Positions 1-12,616 are shown, counted from the first letter of the stretch. The stretch is 64,000 bases of DNA from Diphasiastrum complanatum (GCA_029204225.1 CM055103.1:25936656-26000655); one strand, 5' to 3'. The notes: generated by a model not told the origin, from the sequence alone. Numbers and translations: made by a program.

Positions 1-2665
1 TACTTTGGGTTCTGATTAGCCTTGCGTCGTATTTTGATCAAATGGTAATGCACCTTCTCCATGAATTCCAGGCGCGCCATGTTGGAATCTTTCTTGTGCA
101 GTAAGAATCACTTATTTGCGCTGGCAATCCATTTCGACGTGGTCCAGGCCGTAAATCCTTTCCCACATTTTGCCCAGCATTGCGGCACGATAGTATAATC
201 TGGCAAGTGGCAACTGATCTGGTGGATTATGGGCCAATTAGGGGTATGGATTGTGACTTGGTCCAATGGAATCCCCAAATCTTTCCATTTATTTCTTCTT
301 GGCATCGGCAAATAATATGGATCGACCCGCAATTGGCGATGGCTGACAACGTAACTCCTGATGGAATCCGGAGTCTTCTCAAAAACTATTCTTCTCCATG
401 TCGGCTGCTCTCCCAATGTTGGTAGCTTGTCCAATTCCTTGTCCGCCTCTATCTCAGAAGTCTTGAATTTAATCACCCATCCACCATTCGAGGACTCATA
501 CCGATGTTGTTGGAGAAGCGCTTGAATTTGGTCCTCGATGGTGATCGATTTCTGAAATAATGGCCTGGGCCTTGAAGTTGACAAAACTTCTTTCGTGGCC
601 TGGTCATCTAGTATGTCTTGTATTTCTGGCCCGTCCAATCCTGTATTTAAGTGTCCTTGATCTTGGTGCTGAGGTGAGAACTGCGGCATCACAGAAAATG
701 GAATTTGAGGCCTGACTTCCAAAACTTGAGCGGCTGTCTTTTCGTAATCTATAATGATTGTTTTTGCCTTTGCCAGTTCAGTTATATTGTCGTACGTTTG
801 AGTTATCAATTTTTTCTTGAAACCTTACCAATGAAGTTCGGTAGGTTTCAACTTTTCTGAACATGTATTTGATCTCGATCAGGCACTTGAGTCTGGAGGT
901 AAGAGTCACGTTCAAAGGTGGTCGCATCCAATTCACCTTGTAGGCACTCTCGTTCAAGCTCAGCCATATCCAATTGACCAACCAACAACAACACCTGTTG
1001 TTTGGCATCTTGGATGGCTTTGTTTTTTCAAAGAATTCTACGGAGTTGCCACATATCCTTCAAGGCACTCAGTAGTTTGTTGTGCTTTCATCAAGGCGGC
1101 TTTAGACTTTGCCTCGTGTTGCTTGGCAATCTTGAGCTCCCAATTCAATTGTATCACTTTCTAGCTGATCAAGGTATTCTCTGATCCCAGTTTGGATATG
1201 CATTTGTCCATGTCTTTCTTTTCACTAACATGGCGTACGGTTAGTGACTAATTCCAATGCATCATCAAAATCCACAGTTGTGCAGTAGCAGCAGTAGGAG
1301 GAGGTAATCCTGATCTAGAAGCTTGAGTGAGGTTGGCTTGAGGTTTTGGTTGTGTATCTTCTTCCTCGAACACATCCTCTTCTTCAAAATTGTCAGGTAC
1401 GGTGGCATCAAATTGCTTTGGTGATTGAACAACATGGGCAATTCTGATGGTATCTTGTGCTTCTTCGGCTCAATCTTGCTGATCCGTCTGAAAGGAGGAA
1501 TCAAAAATGGTAGAACTATCATGGAACTGTTCAAATTATTTTTCAGGGGATCGGAGATCAAAGGGCCCTGGGCTCTTGGGCATCTCAAAAATTTCATTTG
1601 GCCCCAAATTATTGGAATTATCGAACATGTCCATGAAAGCCTGGGTGTTTGGTGAGACTGTTCGAGTTTGTGGGGGTGAGGCGGCTTGGGTAGCTGTGAT
1701 TGGAATGGTGGTTCCAATGGTCACAAATTGACCTTGTGAGAAAGCGGAGGCAAGGGAAGCATCATTGAATTGGGAGATGGATAATCCAGTGCGAATTGTA
1801 GCAGTGGTAGCGCAGCTGAAGATGTTTGCCTAGTACGACGTTGGGACGCGGGAGGCGAGTCAGGAATGACGACTTCGTTGTGCACACGACGGTGACTATG
1901 AGAACTGGAAGCCTGTTGTGAAGACTCGGCAGGCGTGTCTTCATACACGTATAATACGGTGTCAGGAACAAAACCATGGATCCTATTATCAAGGTAGGAG
2001 GCGAAAAGGAGGGACAAAAGTGGGCCAACCGCAAATTGTTGTTTGGCATTGCTTTTAATGGCCCGCTTGAGCTCACCAAATACCATCTTGAACTAGTTAT
2101 AGGGTTCCAGTGGTCCGGATCCAAGCTTGTAGTTGGATTCTACTATGCGATGCAGGATTTGAGAGGAGATGCGCTCTTTCCTGAGGTTGCCAACCATCAG
2201 GAAGTTATTAATAGCTGTGCAATGGCATGGATAATAGGATAGTGGATGCATTCTAATATATAGCCATCATTTGTCCAATAGTGTTCATTGGTCATATCTA
2301 TGAATGGCTTTATGGTCATTTTTGCATGTCTGTGGTTCGTGATGATTGAGTTCCGGAAGTGATTCTTATGGCTGCAAGGGCGGCCTCAATTATGCACACC
2401 TTGTGGGTAGTAGTCTGGTAGGTGATGTAGAATTTGGCCTTGGTCTCAAACCAGGTGCTAAAGGCCATGGCGATGAAGTCCATATTAATTCTTCTGGAGA
2501 AGGCACGCTCGTAGATCCCCATTGCGGTGAGCAAAGGCTCAGCAAGGTCCATTCATTGAGCCACCATGCTTGTGCTAGAGAGTATATGATGTCTGTCTTG
2601 GTCGGAACATCACGATAGATGACATATCGCGAAGACTGACTGGTATCAGTAAAAAGTAAAAAAAA
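1..2665 (-). pseudogene. Family U protein, copy 1 (unrecognised repeated protein, broken)
   Basis: I do not recognise this protein and assign no function. It reads on the minus strand from about 2665 and runs off the left edge. The N-terminal part carries the segments RYVIYRDVP, AEPLLTAMGIYERAF, RINMDFIAMAF and THKVC, matched almost residue for residue by the plus-strand copy at 57312. A Ser/Pro-rich linker follows (about 1720-2086), then a Lys/Glu-rich stretch with coiled-coil character (about 1020-1200), then an open 233-codon block (108-809) with LPTLGEQPTWRRIVFEKT. Several frame changes (near 2570, 1740 and 1000) and stops show it is dead here. At least three copies in the window point to a transposable-element gene rather than a host gene. 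A gag-like or extra ORF of an LTR element is my best guess, unproven. Confidence 0.6.
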
Positions 2666-2996
2666 CTGAGGGAAATGGCACAAGAGTGTATCAAAAAGCA
2701 GTGTAGAAAGTTTGGAAATTTTGGTCGCTAAAAATTTTTGCAAGAGTTTTGCTAGCACAAGTGAGAAATAAAATCGAATTTTGTCCTTTTATAGGCTGAT
2801 TTGGAGGGTCCATTAGACAATGTACTAGTTTGGCCTCTCAGTACGGGGCAAAAATTTGCAAGCATGTATTGTGCTGTGAAAATAGGTTGTGAAAATCTTG
2901 GCGAAGGTTTATGAGAGACTGAACTGAACCAGTGAAAGATTTCTAGATATGGCAAAGGTTCATCCTTCGTCTAAGGAGATCATTCGCCTAGGTACT
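2666..2996 (-). other. Family U upstream leader, left part
   Basis: Non-coding leader of family U copy 1, aligned by eye with 56960-57311 in front of copy 2. It contains the motif GGCGAAGG or its complement several times (for example near 2898, 2950 and 2983). The leader is cut at 2996/2997 by the copia-A1 insertion and resumes at 10626. Confidence 0.55.
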
Positions 2997-3001
2997 GTAA
3001 T
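2997..3001. repeat. Target-site duplication GTAAT (left)
   Basis: GTAAT directly flanks the TG end of the LTR at 3002. The same five bases stand at 10621-10625 directly after the CA end of the other LTR. Five bases is the usual LTR-retrotransposon duplication length. Confidence 0.85.
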
Positions 3002-3942
3002 TGTTGGAATCTTAGGTTTTAACAGAAGAGTAGAGACATGATCTCGCTATTTGGAATGTCCTACTTTTGCTGATCTATAATGTACCTAGATAGAGTAGAA
3101 CTCTTAATTATAGATATTATTGCTAATTAAGATCTTTCCTCTTCTAAGGTGTAGTGATCAGTTCTTGATCTTTTGCTAATTTGATTATAATGAGCCTTTG
3201 TGCGGAATAACAAATAAAACAAATAATAGTTGATCTTAGAGGAACATTTGATAGACATAATGCATTCAAAAATTATGTGTCATAGACAAGAGATAAGAAA
3301 AAAATATGTTTAATCAGAGTGATTCCTAGAACATTGTTTGGCATACCGCATAGCGCGTTATCGCAAGAGAAACTCTATCTCTTACGGATAGAATAGACGA
3401 GGAATGCTTACTAGCAAATACTTCTATCTAGATCTCTCTATGTCTAATCTTAGAGTTGTGAGTGATTCAGCTCGTCCACTTACTAGTGAACGACTTTTCA
3501 TCCTCACATTCAACATCCAGTGATTCAGACTTGTCTGTTTGTAAAATCACTCACTCACTTGTCATGCCCTCCCTCTTTCCTTGCTCCCATCCATCCTATA
3601 TATATATATATATATATATGATCATAGGAAGGAGGTGGTCTTAATGTAGGTGAATGATTACAAGAATTGCTAAACCTACCACGTCCTTGCATTTAGTTTG
3701 TTGTCAGCTTCGTTCGTGGTGTCAGGTACTTGGTTGATCACGGGTTGTAAAGTGCGCCGACTCTAGGGCCGTGCTTATGCAACCATAGTCGAGGTCATTG
3801 TGGTTGGCTTTTGGTCATCGCTCGTGGTCTGCAGGAGTTGTCTTGTGGTTTCCTATGAACGTCTTCGTTTGTTTGCTCGAGGTTGTAGTTTGTGGTTTGT
3901 TGCAAAACGCGGTCTGCTGGTCTTCATCGTCGTCGGTCGTGT
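3002..3942 (-). repeat. Copia-A1 3' LTR, 5'-truncated
   Basis: Aligns with 9385-10537 from TGTTGGAATC onward on the plus strand. Homology stops at about 3942, where RT coding begins, so the first part of the LTR (as seen at 10538-10620) is missing. It has a short TA tract (3597-3620) where the partner has a very long one. Confidence 0.8.
3597..3620. repeat. (TA)n microsatellite, short allele in LTR
   Basis: About 24 bases of alternating TA at the same LTR position that holds about 230 bases of TA/TG-rich repeat in the partner LTR (9982-10214). Confidence 0.95.
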
Positions 3943-5142
3943 AATCTATCAGTTTTCTGTAAGGTGTGAGCTGCATCAATTCTTTCTCTGCCTCAGTCTT
4001 AGAACAATAGTCATTCGTCAGCACCGTTCCTGCAAGCATTGGAGTATTCGCTCCTTTGCAATTCAGCATCCCAAAATCCTCTAGGATTTTTTGGGTGTAT
4101 CTGGACTGGTACAACTTACCTCCCTCATAGTCCCTTTCAATTTGCAAGCCAAGGTAACACCTGGCCTCTCCCAGATCCACGATCTCAAAATGTTTCAAGA
4201 TGTCTTTCTTCACTTCAGCAATCAGCTGCTCACTCTTGTAGAGTATCAGAGTGTCGTCCACATACACAACCAGAATGATCTCCCCATCAATAGTTCCTAC
4301 ATACACATTGGAATCAGCCATCACTGGCTTGAATCCCAATGATTTCAGGGCTTGATATTTCTTTTTGTACCATTTTCAAGATGACTGCTTCAGACCATAG
4401 ATACTCTTATGCATTCTGCATGCATAATCAAGAAGTGAATTCGAGACATAACCTGGGGGTCGGTCCATGTAGACCTCTTCGTCTAACTCGCCATGCAAGA
4501 AGGTTGTCTTCTCATCTACAATGTGGATTCTGAGGTCATAGGCACCTTCATATGCAAATAACAAACTTAGGGACGAATGTTTGACGATAGGAGAGAAGGT
4601 CTCATAGTAGTCAATACCATATCTATGAGAAAACCCTTTGCTAGCAGTCTTGTCTTATATTTCAAGACATCCCCATTTGGTCCATACTTGAGCTTGTAGA
4701 CCCATTTGCATTTCACAGCCTTTCACTTATCTGGTAATGGCTCCAACATCCATACCTGGTTCTTCCTCATGGACTCCATCTCTTCGTTCATGGCTTGGAT
4801 CCATTTGTCCTTCTCTGGACATTCAATCGCCTCCTCGAAAGTCTATGGTTCGCCACTGAATCCACAGATCTCTTTTGATGTGGAAGCTGAGCTGCCTGGC
4901 ATGTATCTTGCTGGCGCTCTTCGTGGTCTTGTTGACCTTCTAGGAGATCCTTCTGAGACAACAATGCCTTTGCCTTTGTCAGCTCTGATAGGTCCGAAAC
5001 CGTCATGGTTTACAAGAACTGTAGCAGTAGGCTGCTTCTCGAATCTTTCATCTTCTGATTCGTCACTCGAATGGGAAGCGACTCAAAAATCTTTGTTTTC
5101 GTGTTCTTCTACTCCCTCTGTCGCTGGTGGCAGATCATAGTA
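3943..5142 (-). pseudogene. Copia reverse transcriptase fragment (inner element of A1)
   Basis: Reverse transcriptase copies element RNA into DNA in cytoplasmic particles. The copia RT signatures read backwards from about 4860: the HGELDEEVYMD block (4470-4500), YGLKQSS (about 4380), and the active site VYVDDTLIL (about 4250) with both Asp residues. The YLGLQIE block follows. There are breaks near 4370, 4570 and 4700. The reading ends after TPYRKLI, where sequence passes directly into LTR at about 3942, so the RT end, RNase H and polypurine tract are gone. The linker to integrase occupies about 4900-5142. Confidence 0.85.
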
Positions 5143-6090
5143 CTATCTCTCCAGAACTTCATAGCTGATAGGATCATTGTTGGCCATTGTCCTGCTCTCA
5201 TCGAATCTGACATCTCTCATTGTCTTCACAGTGTTCATGTCTGGCCTGTAGAGTCTATAGTATGATGAATTATTATCATATCCTACCAAAAATCCATGTT
5301 CAGCTTTCTCATCAAGCTTCTTTCGAAGCTTATCAAGGATATGTGCATAAGCTGCACAGCCAAAGATTTTGATGTGAGACAGGTTGGGCTTTCTACCCCA
5401 CCATAATTCGTGTGGTGTCGTGTGAGAAACACCAGACTTTCCTGTCCTGTTCTGAATGTATGTAGCTGTAGCTACTGCTTCAGCCCACAGTACTCTTGGA
5501 GCTTTCGAGTAGGCCATCATGCATATGGCAGCTTCCATCAGAGTCCTATTCTTCCTCTCCATAACATCGTTGTGATGCGGTGTATAGGCTGCAGTCTTTC
5601 TGTGAATGATGCCACGATCATTGCAAAAGTCAAAGTGATTCGAGATGTATTCGCCACCTAGATCTGTCTTGATTTGCTTCACTTTGTTGCCTATTCATCT
5701 CTCTGTCCAATTCACGTACTCTGTGAATTTATCAAGTGCTTCTGATTTATTCTGAATAAAATACACTTTGGCGAATTTACTATAATCATCAATGAAGGTT
5801 ATGTAATATTTTGAGCCTCCTACTAAGATCACATTGAAAGGCCCACAGATGTCAGAATGCACTAACTCTAGAATCTTAGTCATTCTGTAGGAATCTTTGA
5901 TGAATGGAGTGCGAGACATCTTACCCTTCAGACATGCATCACAGGTGGTCGAATTGTTCGCATACGAGATGCTGACCCTTGTTATTGCTCCATGATGGCT
6001 TGTTTGGTAAAGTGCCATCGAATTTATGTGGCAGAGTCTTATGTGCCACAGAGTATCTGGCGAGTCATCATGAGTCTGATGCACTTGATC
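5143..6090 (-). pseudogene. Copia integrase (inner element of A1)
   Basis: Integrase joins element cDNA to chromosomal DNA. On the minus strand the zinc-binding region (WHIRLCHIN, then CDAC near 5940) is followed by HSDICGPF (first catalytic Asp) and TFIDDYSKF (second acidic segment). The ERKNRTLMEA segment (about 5540) carries the catalytic Glu. The C-terminal GFLVGYD and RLYRPD pieces precede the RT linker. A stop near 5690 and a frame change near 6080 interrupt it. The PR-IN-RT order identifies Ty1/copia. Confidence 0.85.
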
Positions 6091-6640
6091 TGTAGGCAGT
6101 CTGATGCACTTGATCTATAGACAGGCGTACCTTTAGATGATATAGATTACCTTTTCTTTTGTCTTGAGTGACCAGGGTACTGGTACTGGCATCAATAACG
6201 TTGCATGCTTCATCGAAAAATGTCACACGAATTCTTGCGTCAGCTATCCTTGCCACAAAAAGTACGTCTTGTTGTAGTGTAGGCACAAACAGAACGTCTT
6301 TGAGTCGTTTGTCTTGGCCATTTGTGTTGAGCCACAACAAACCAATACCGTTCACTTGATGTTTTGATCCATCTCCAAGAACAATGAATCTTGAAGAATC
6401 TGCACTTCGAAAATCATACATTATCCGTCTTAATTTTATGAAGTGCGAGGTAGCTCCTGAATCAAGGATTACCTCCTGTGTGTCAGATGTTGACGTTGGA
6501 CACACATCTACACAAATGTAGGCGATCGAATTATTTCTATTCGATCTTTCTTTGTCCATTTTTGAGCTCTTTGGCTCCTCGACATAGGACAAACTATTAT
6601 CCTTTTCCTGTCTGATTTGCGCTCATTTGTTTCTTGGATT
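6091..6640 (-). pseudogene. Copia aspartic protease region (inner element of A1)
   Basis: The aspartic protease matures the Gag-Pol polyprotein. The active-site motif VILDSGATSHFI lies near 6450, followed by the flap-like VNGIGLLWL and FVPTLQQDVLF segments typical of copia elements. Open from about 6592 to 6068. It joins the gag zinc-knuckle region upstream (6640-6760) through a broken frame. Confidence 0.85.
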
Positions 6641-7519
6641 CAGGCGACAGTCCATGGCTGCATGACCTTTCTTGTGGCTTTGGATACATTCAATTTTCGT
6701 ATTGAGCCAACATGTATCAACTGTGTGCCCATCTCGTCTGCATCTCACGCAAGTCTTCTTGTCTCCACTCTACTGTTTCGACCTCCCTTTGTTCTTCCAC
6801 TTGCCTTTGCTAGTCCCTTTTGCTTGTTGATCGTGATCCTACCTTTGATTCGACTCCCTCTTAAACTTGAATTGTTTCTTGGCCTTTTCTTTGTTGTCGT
6901 AGAGGGCCTGGTTATAACCATCTTTGTAATCAAGATGTTCTCTCGCCTCGACTTCCTCTCGAATCTCGACAATTGCCTTTTCGACGGTCATGGTAGGATC
7001 TTTCGCTAGCAGTGTCTTGGTTGTCTGGAAGGATCTTGGTAAGGCTCTCAACAGGTAAGTGAGCTGCTTGTTAGCTGACACTACATTTTCTGCACCAGAA
7101 TTGTGTAGTGACAGAAATAGATCCTCCATCTTCCTTACAAAGGATGTGAGGTCTTTCCCATCCCACTGCAGATTTGTCAACTGATCTTCCAGCATCATTG
7201 TTTGACTTCATGATTTCGTTTAAAATCTCGTGAGTAGTGTATCCCACATCTCCTTTGCCTTGGAGAGTGTAACCAGGTTAAGCGTGAGACTATCTTCGAT
7301 GGAAGATGATAGCAAGGCTACTGCCTTGTCATTTTTCTCCCTCCACTCGCGAAGATCCTTGCCTGATGTCGTAGGCATCTCCTATGTGTCGTCCACCTAG
7401 GGGAAGAGTCCTTCACCCTTTAGTATCAACGATGTCTTAACTTTCCAGGCTAGAAAGTTAGATCCTGAAGAATCCAGAACTGTACATATATTGGATTGAA
7501 TGTTGCTGATTGAAGCCAT
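6641..7519 (-). pseudogene. Copia gag (inner element of A1)
   Basis: Gag forms the nucleocapsid. The start is set at ATG 7519 (MASISNIQ), 75 bases after the PBS. The UBN2-type gag core follows, with LAWKVKTSL, a LTSFVRKMEDLF block, LTYLLRALPRSFQ and the basic KEKAKKQFKFK tail. Two zinc-knuckle-like CCHC motifs appear at 6640-6760. Stops in the N-terminal part (near 7390, 7395 and 7220) and a frame change make it a pseudogene. It is closely related to the gag copies at 8677-9345 and 15050-15672. Confidence 0.8.
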
Positions 7520-7593
7520 TGGGTGATCATTTAAATGCCTTTAGCCTCCTAGATCTGATAGCTTTTCAGCTATGTCAGACTTGGACAAACCGG

Positions 7594-7605
7594 GCTCTGA
7601 TACCA
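7594..7605 (-). other. Primer binding site, tRNA-iMet type
   Basis: On the minus strand this reads TGGTATCAGAGC, complementary to the 3' end of plant initiator Met tRNA. It lies one base inside the LTR edge at 7607, as expected for a copia 5' LTR. Confidence 0.85.
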
Positions 7606-7606
7606 C

Positions 7607-8676
7607 TGATGCGAAATAAAGGAATGATGCACTCAAGAAAAAAAAATGCACAATTCTAACTATAACGACTCTGGTGACAAACTGATAACAATGAATCTCA
7701 AACGATTCACAAAAGTTTTGCGACACTCGAATTATTCCTATTTGAGTTGAATCAAGCAGGCTCAGTAACATAAGCTAACAAAACGAGACAAATTCTAAAC
7801 GAAAACAAAATGAAGCGAAACTTGTGTTGACATTGATTCATGCTGGAAGCTCAGATCGCGAAACTACACGAAACAAAATGAAGTGAAAGACTTTGCAACA
7901 AGGTTCTCAAACAAGATCAGTTCATCAGGAGTTCAGATGTGATCGCTGGCCACTGCCAACTGTATCACTCCTACAATCCTTCAGAGAGTAGTCAGACACT
8001 TATGATCTACGTTAACAAATTAATGTACCATTCAACAAAGATCAAACCAGAGTGCAAAATTAAATGAACAAGCAAATTTGTCACACGAATAGCAGCAGAC
8101 GAGTTAACATTCAAGATCATACAATCATCTAGAATAATAATGTGCACAACAACTACAAAATTATCTATTGATGTTTTTGATTCTTCAAGCACTGCATGCA
8201 GATCCACGTAGTGCGTTGGCGTGAGAGAGATACAGTTCTCTCACAAATTCGAGTCGCGCTTACTAGCTGACTTCGAATCTACAGATCCTATTACAGAAAT
8301 TATCTCACATGCAGGCGGATTCATATTCTGTATATTTCGTCTTCTGATTTTTGTCTTGCTTACTAGCATTGGACTTCAAACATCAGACTTCAGACATACA
8401 TTATGCATCAAGACAAAAAAGTATATATTCGCGTCTTGTAACTTTCAGATTAGAGCGATTAAACATCTACAACTAATTATGAATTACAAGAGTGGCAAAT
8501 TAGCCACGATTTAAAGTGCTTCTACTGATGTCATGATATCAGATCAGATATCTGTACCCCATGGTACTTGGCTTATCTTCTTGGCTGTTCGTGGAGTGTC
8601 GTGTCGTCTTTTTGTCAAAGGTTCAAAAAACTGAAGGCTAGCAAGGCTTTCGCATTAGAAACAAAATGTTTCTTCA
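7607..8676 (-). repeat. Inner copia-A LTR (5' LTR of the nested element)
   Basis: On the minus strand it starts TGAAGAAACATTTTG and ends TTTCGCATCA next to the PBS, giving TG...CA ends and about 1070 bp. The start matches the copia-A LTRs at 61165, 44095 and 16732, but the body is diverged from the outer A1 LTR, so this is a sister subfamily. The outer gag is cut directly at 8677. Confidence 0.75.
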
Positions 8677-9345
8677 CTTCGTTGATCCTTACTGATATAT
8701 AGAGCTTGATCAGATTCTTGTATGTCATCATAGTGCTCTCGTGCTTCCATTTCTTCCTTGATCTCGCTTATTGCTCTCTCAAGAGTCATCGTAGGATCAT
8801 TCGCTAGCAGAGTCCATGTGGTTTGGAAGGATCTTGGCAGGGCACATAATAGGTACGTCAGTTGTTTCTCCGATGAGACCACGTATTCTGATCCCGCATT
8901 GGGTAAAGAGATAAACATGTTCTTCATGTTTCTGACGAACATCGTGAGGTCTTTGCCATTCCAACGCAGGTAGGTGAGTTCATCTTCCAAGTGCATGATC
9001 TGGCTTCGCGACTTAGTTTCGAATCTTGATTTCAATGCATCCCGTTGTTCTCGCGCATTTGAATTTATACAAGATCTTGTGTAATGTTGTCTTTGATGGA
9101 GGAGGATATGACAACTACTGCTTTATCATTCCTTTCTTTCCATCACAAAGTTCTTTCCTAGCATTAGCTGGCATCTCTTTGGTCTCGTCCACCCAGGGCC
9201 AAAGTGCTTCTCCTCTCAAGACAAGTGATGTCTTCACTTTCCAGGCCAAGTAATTTGACCCATCTGACTGAAGGATTGTGCAGATCTTTGTTTTACAATG
9301 TTTCAAGTTCTTAAGCTGTTATTCATCTGGTCTTAGAAGCCTTAT
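8677..9345 (-). pseudogene. Copia gag fragment (outer A1 element)
   Basis: Second gag copy on the minus strand, with YLAWKVKTSLVL (about 9270), LTMFVRNMKNMF, LTYLLCALPRSFQ and an acidic EEMEAREH segment. It aligns with the inner gag along its length but stops at the basic tail (SKDQRSEETF), where the inner LTR begins. A frame change near 9050-9110 separates two blocks. It lies 27 bases downstream of the outer PBS. Confidence 0.8.
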
Positions 9346-9371
9346 GGGCTCTGAATTGTCAGATTAATTGG

Positions 9372-9383
9372 GCTTTGGTACCA
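9372..9383 (-). other. Primer binding site of outer copia-A1
   Basis: Minus strand reads TGGTACCAAAGC, two changes from the iMet-type TGGTATCAGAGC, one base from the LTR end at 9385. The changes fit decay after insertion. Confidence 0.75.
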
Positions 9384-9384
9384 T

Positions 9385-10620
<1,236 letters not shown>

Positions 10621-10625
10621 GTAAT
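10621..10625. repeat. Target-site duplication GTAAT (right)
   Basis: Second copy of the GTAAT at 2997-3001. Removing the insertion rejoins the family U leader, and the joined site matches the uninterrupted sequence near 56970-56985. Confidence 0.85.
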
Positions 10626-10759
10626 AAATGCAAATTTTGAAGATCTGAACCTATGGCCACATTTTACGTATCTGCACAAACATACATTAATCAAATTACA
10701 ATTAGTGATCTGAATATTGACAAAAAGGATAATGAATACAAATTAATATACAAACTCAT

Positions 10760-11570
10760 AGATTTCACATACCAATTTTCCATCCAATATAAAGCTGAAA
10801 TATTTGGGGATATCTTGCTGTAAAAGTGTCAGTTCCATTCTAATGTAGAATAAGGTCTAGTCCTGCTCAACCTCAATAGTAGTAAGTAAATCTCCATTTG
10901 CCATGATATCAATGCATATACGATTAGTGTGTCCAATGCTGTCTAAATCTTGATCTAATGGGGCCCAACCATTCTGTTCTTTCCATCTCTGATAATGAAA
11001 CACCATACTAAGCATTTGCTTTTCTATACTGTATCTAAATGATATGGATGAATGTTTGATTCTTCAAGAAATATCTGTAGTGGATCTTATATCCCAACCT
11101 TTGTCCATGAATTTGAATAAAAAATCATCTGATAGATTTTTGCAAACAAACAATGTGGGAGTTTGATGCACTTCTGTGTTTGAAAAAGAGCTAACAAATA
11201 ATGACATTGGAACAAACCAGCTTAAGTGCACATTTCTTGATCCAATACTAGTTTTGAGTGACTTTTGTACATCATTATATAGCTTGGAATGAAAACATTT
11301 TATTATATTGTCGTTGACTGCAATCCACCACATGTTATCTTGAAAATTAGGTAGAGGTATACACTCTAGTTTTTCCATTCCTCCATTTGTGTCTGGAATA
11401 TACATAGCATCATAAAACAATATTTCAGAATCTGCAAGTTCTTTTGCCGTTCGTCCTTTGTATTGCAATTTTTCAATTTCTGAATGGATCACATCTATAA
11501 TACCTGAAAGAGACACCACAGGTTCCCATTCATGTATATTTGAAGGATATAGATCTTCAATACAAAATCA
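10760..11570 (-). pseudogene. Unrecognised protein-coding region (minus strand)
   Basis: A single reading direction is conserved for about 260 codons. An open block at 11064-11519 has IIDVIHSEIEKL, PNFQDNMWWIAVND and FVPMSLFVSSF. After a stop at about 11064 the same frame continues to about 10780 with SMVFHYQRWKEQNGWAPL and PKYFSFILDGKL. At about 11560 there is a plausible intron acceptor (TTGTATTGAAG) and at about 11632 a plausible donor (GTAAGTATC), suggesting one intron from a 5' exon at 11633-11829. I recognise no family. Position between family U and a transposon-like terminus (12252) suggests it belongs to a DNA transposon, an inference only. Confidence 0.45.
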
Positions 11571-11632
11571 TAATAATACGATTACATTTTAAAAATGACA
11601 AGCAACCCAAAAAATTAAGATACTTACAATTA

Positions 11633-11829
11633 CACTTTCAAAAATCATGTGGATTTACAGCCTCCACATTAAGTTTTGAATGCATATAAACATTTTGAAT
11701 AAGCACCTCTGAAATGGTTTGTCCTCCTGGAGAAACTTTGAAATCAATAATCCGCCCTTTCCAATAAGATCTATATGTATACTTGGCCTTTTTCTTTTGG
11801 CGAAAAGCCCCTCTCGCCGATGGATGCAT
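11633..11829 (-). pseudogene. Unrecognised small exon-like ORF upstream of the 10760-11570 gene
   Basis: Basic 63-codon ORF starting at ATG 11829 with YRSYWKGRIIDFKV and HSKLNVEAVNPHDF. It ends in a stop just before a GTAAGTATC donor-like site, so splicing to 11570 would need the stop to be a decay mutation or a slightly earlier donor. Function unknown. Confidence 0.35.
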
Positions 11830-11939
11830 TAGTACCCAAGAAGCCTTATGATATTCATGAGCAATCTATGTGCCATCGTCTTCCTTCTCCTTATAAAAAA
11901 TTGCAGAGCATATCAAGGATCTCGGTCTCCTTCTCATCG

Positions 11940-12252
11940 CCATAGCTTGAAGAGTTCACATTTGAACTTGTCAATATGAGAGTCCAGAGTATAATAGGCG
12001 CCCAACCTATTTGTGAGTCCCAAGATAATTTTAACTTGAGGTTAACCCAAGCAGATTAGTCAACCAATCATCGCGCACGCCAGCCAACAGTATGCTTCCA
12101 ATCTACCAGACCGGAAATTCAAATTTGTCCAAACATGAATTGTGTTTTCCGGGTTAGGCGAGTTATGTTACATAGAAGCCACTATGTCAAGAACCGATTG
12201 GGCCACATGGACATAAACAGTGAGGAAAAAAAAAACTCGTAACAAACGGCCC
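11940..12252 (-). mobile_element. Transposon-like terminus (shared with 62432-62650)
   Basis: From 12252 leftwards (minus strand) the sequence begins AAGGGCCGTTTGTTACGAG, then an A/T-rich run, then GGGCCACAT and the block GCCACTATGTCAAGAA. The same series occurs in the opposite orientation starting at 62432. GGGCC...TTTG starts resemble PIF/Harbinger-type ends, but I see no certain target duplication. The unknown ORFs at 10760-11829 may lie inside this element. Confidence 0.4.
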
Positions 12253-12395
12253 TTCTAAGTTTGAGAACTCCTATAATGCAATTGTAATTGAGGTAGAGGG
12301 AACATAAATTCTGTATGCCTTCTTGTTGGATGAGTATCCAACCATGATTCCTTTGATTGAATTTGGATCATCTCTTTTCCTTGTCATGTTTGCTA
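12253..12395 (-). pseudogene. Copia integrase C-terminal fragment
   Basis: The minus strand encodes the GIMVGYSSNKK-type segment, homologous to 47520-47630 of copia-B. It is a short orphan fragment, truncated on both sides, that abuts a plus-strand partial LTR at 12396. Confidence 0.6.
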
Positions 12396-12616
12396 TTTTT
12401 TGATCCACACATGTGAAATATAGTAGCTTGTAGTTTTATATGGACATCAACAGTAATTTTTCATTTCATTCAAGTTTGATCAAGTTCTTTTAAGGTTTGC
12501 ATCTCATTTTGTGTGTAAATGCTTTTTTTTCTACATTGGTGGGATTGGTGGTGTGTTTCTCTTTGTAACCAAAGATCTTCTAAGTGGATTGGATCTTAAT
12601 GATCTGAAATCCTTCA
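12396..12616 (+). repeat. Copia-C 5' LTR, 3' part only
   Basis: Aligns with the last 220 bases of the LTR at 25749-26382 and ends at the same CTGAAATCCTTCA. The first about 410 bases are missing and replaced by the pol fragment to the left. Confidence 0.75.

Noticed and set aside
1425-2242. Plus-strand ORFs over family U copy 1
   Set aside because: The minus-strand frame is the one conserved with copies 2 and 3; the plus-strand frames are not.
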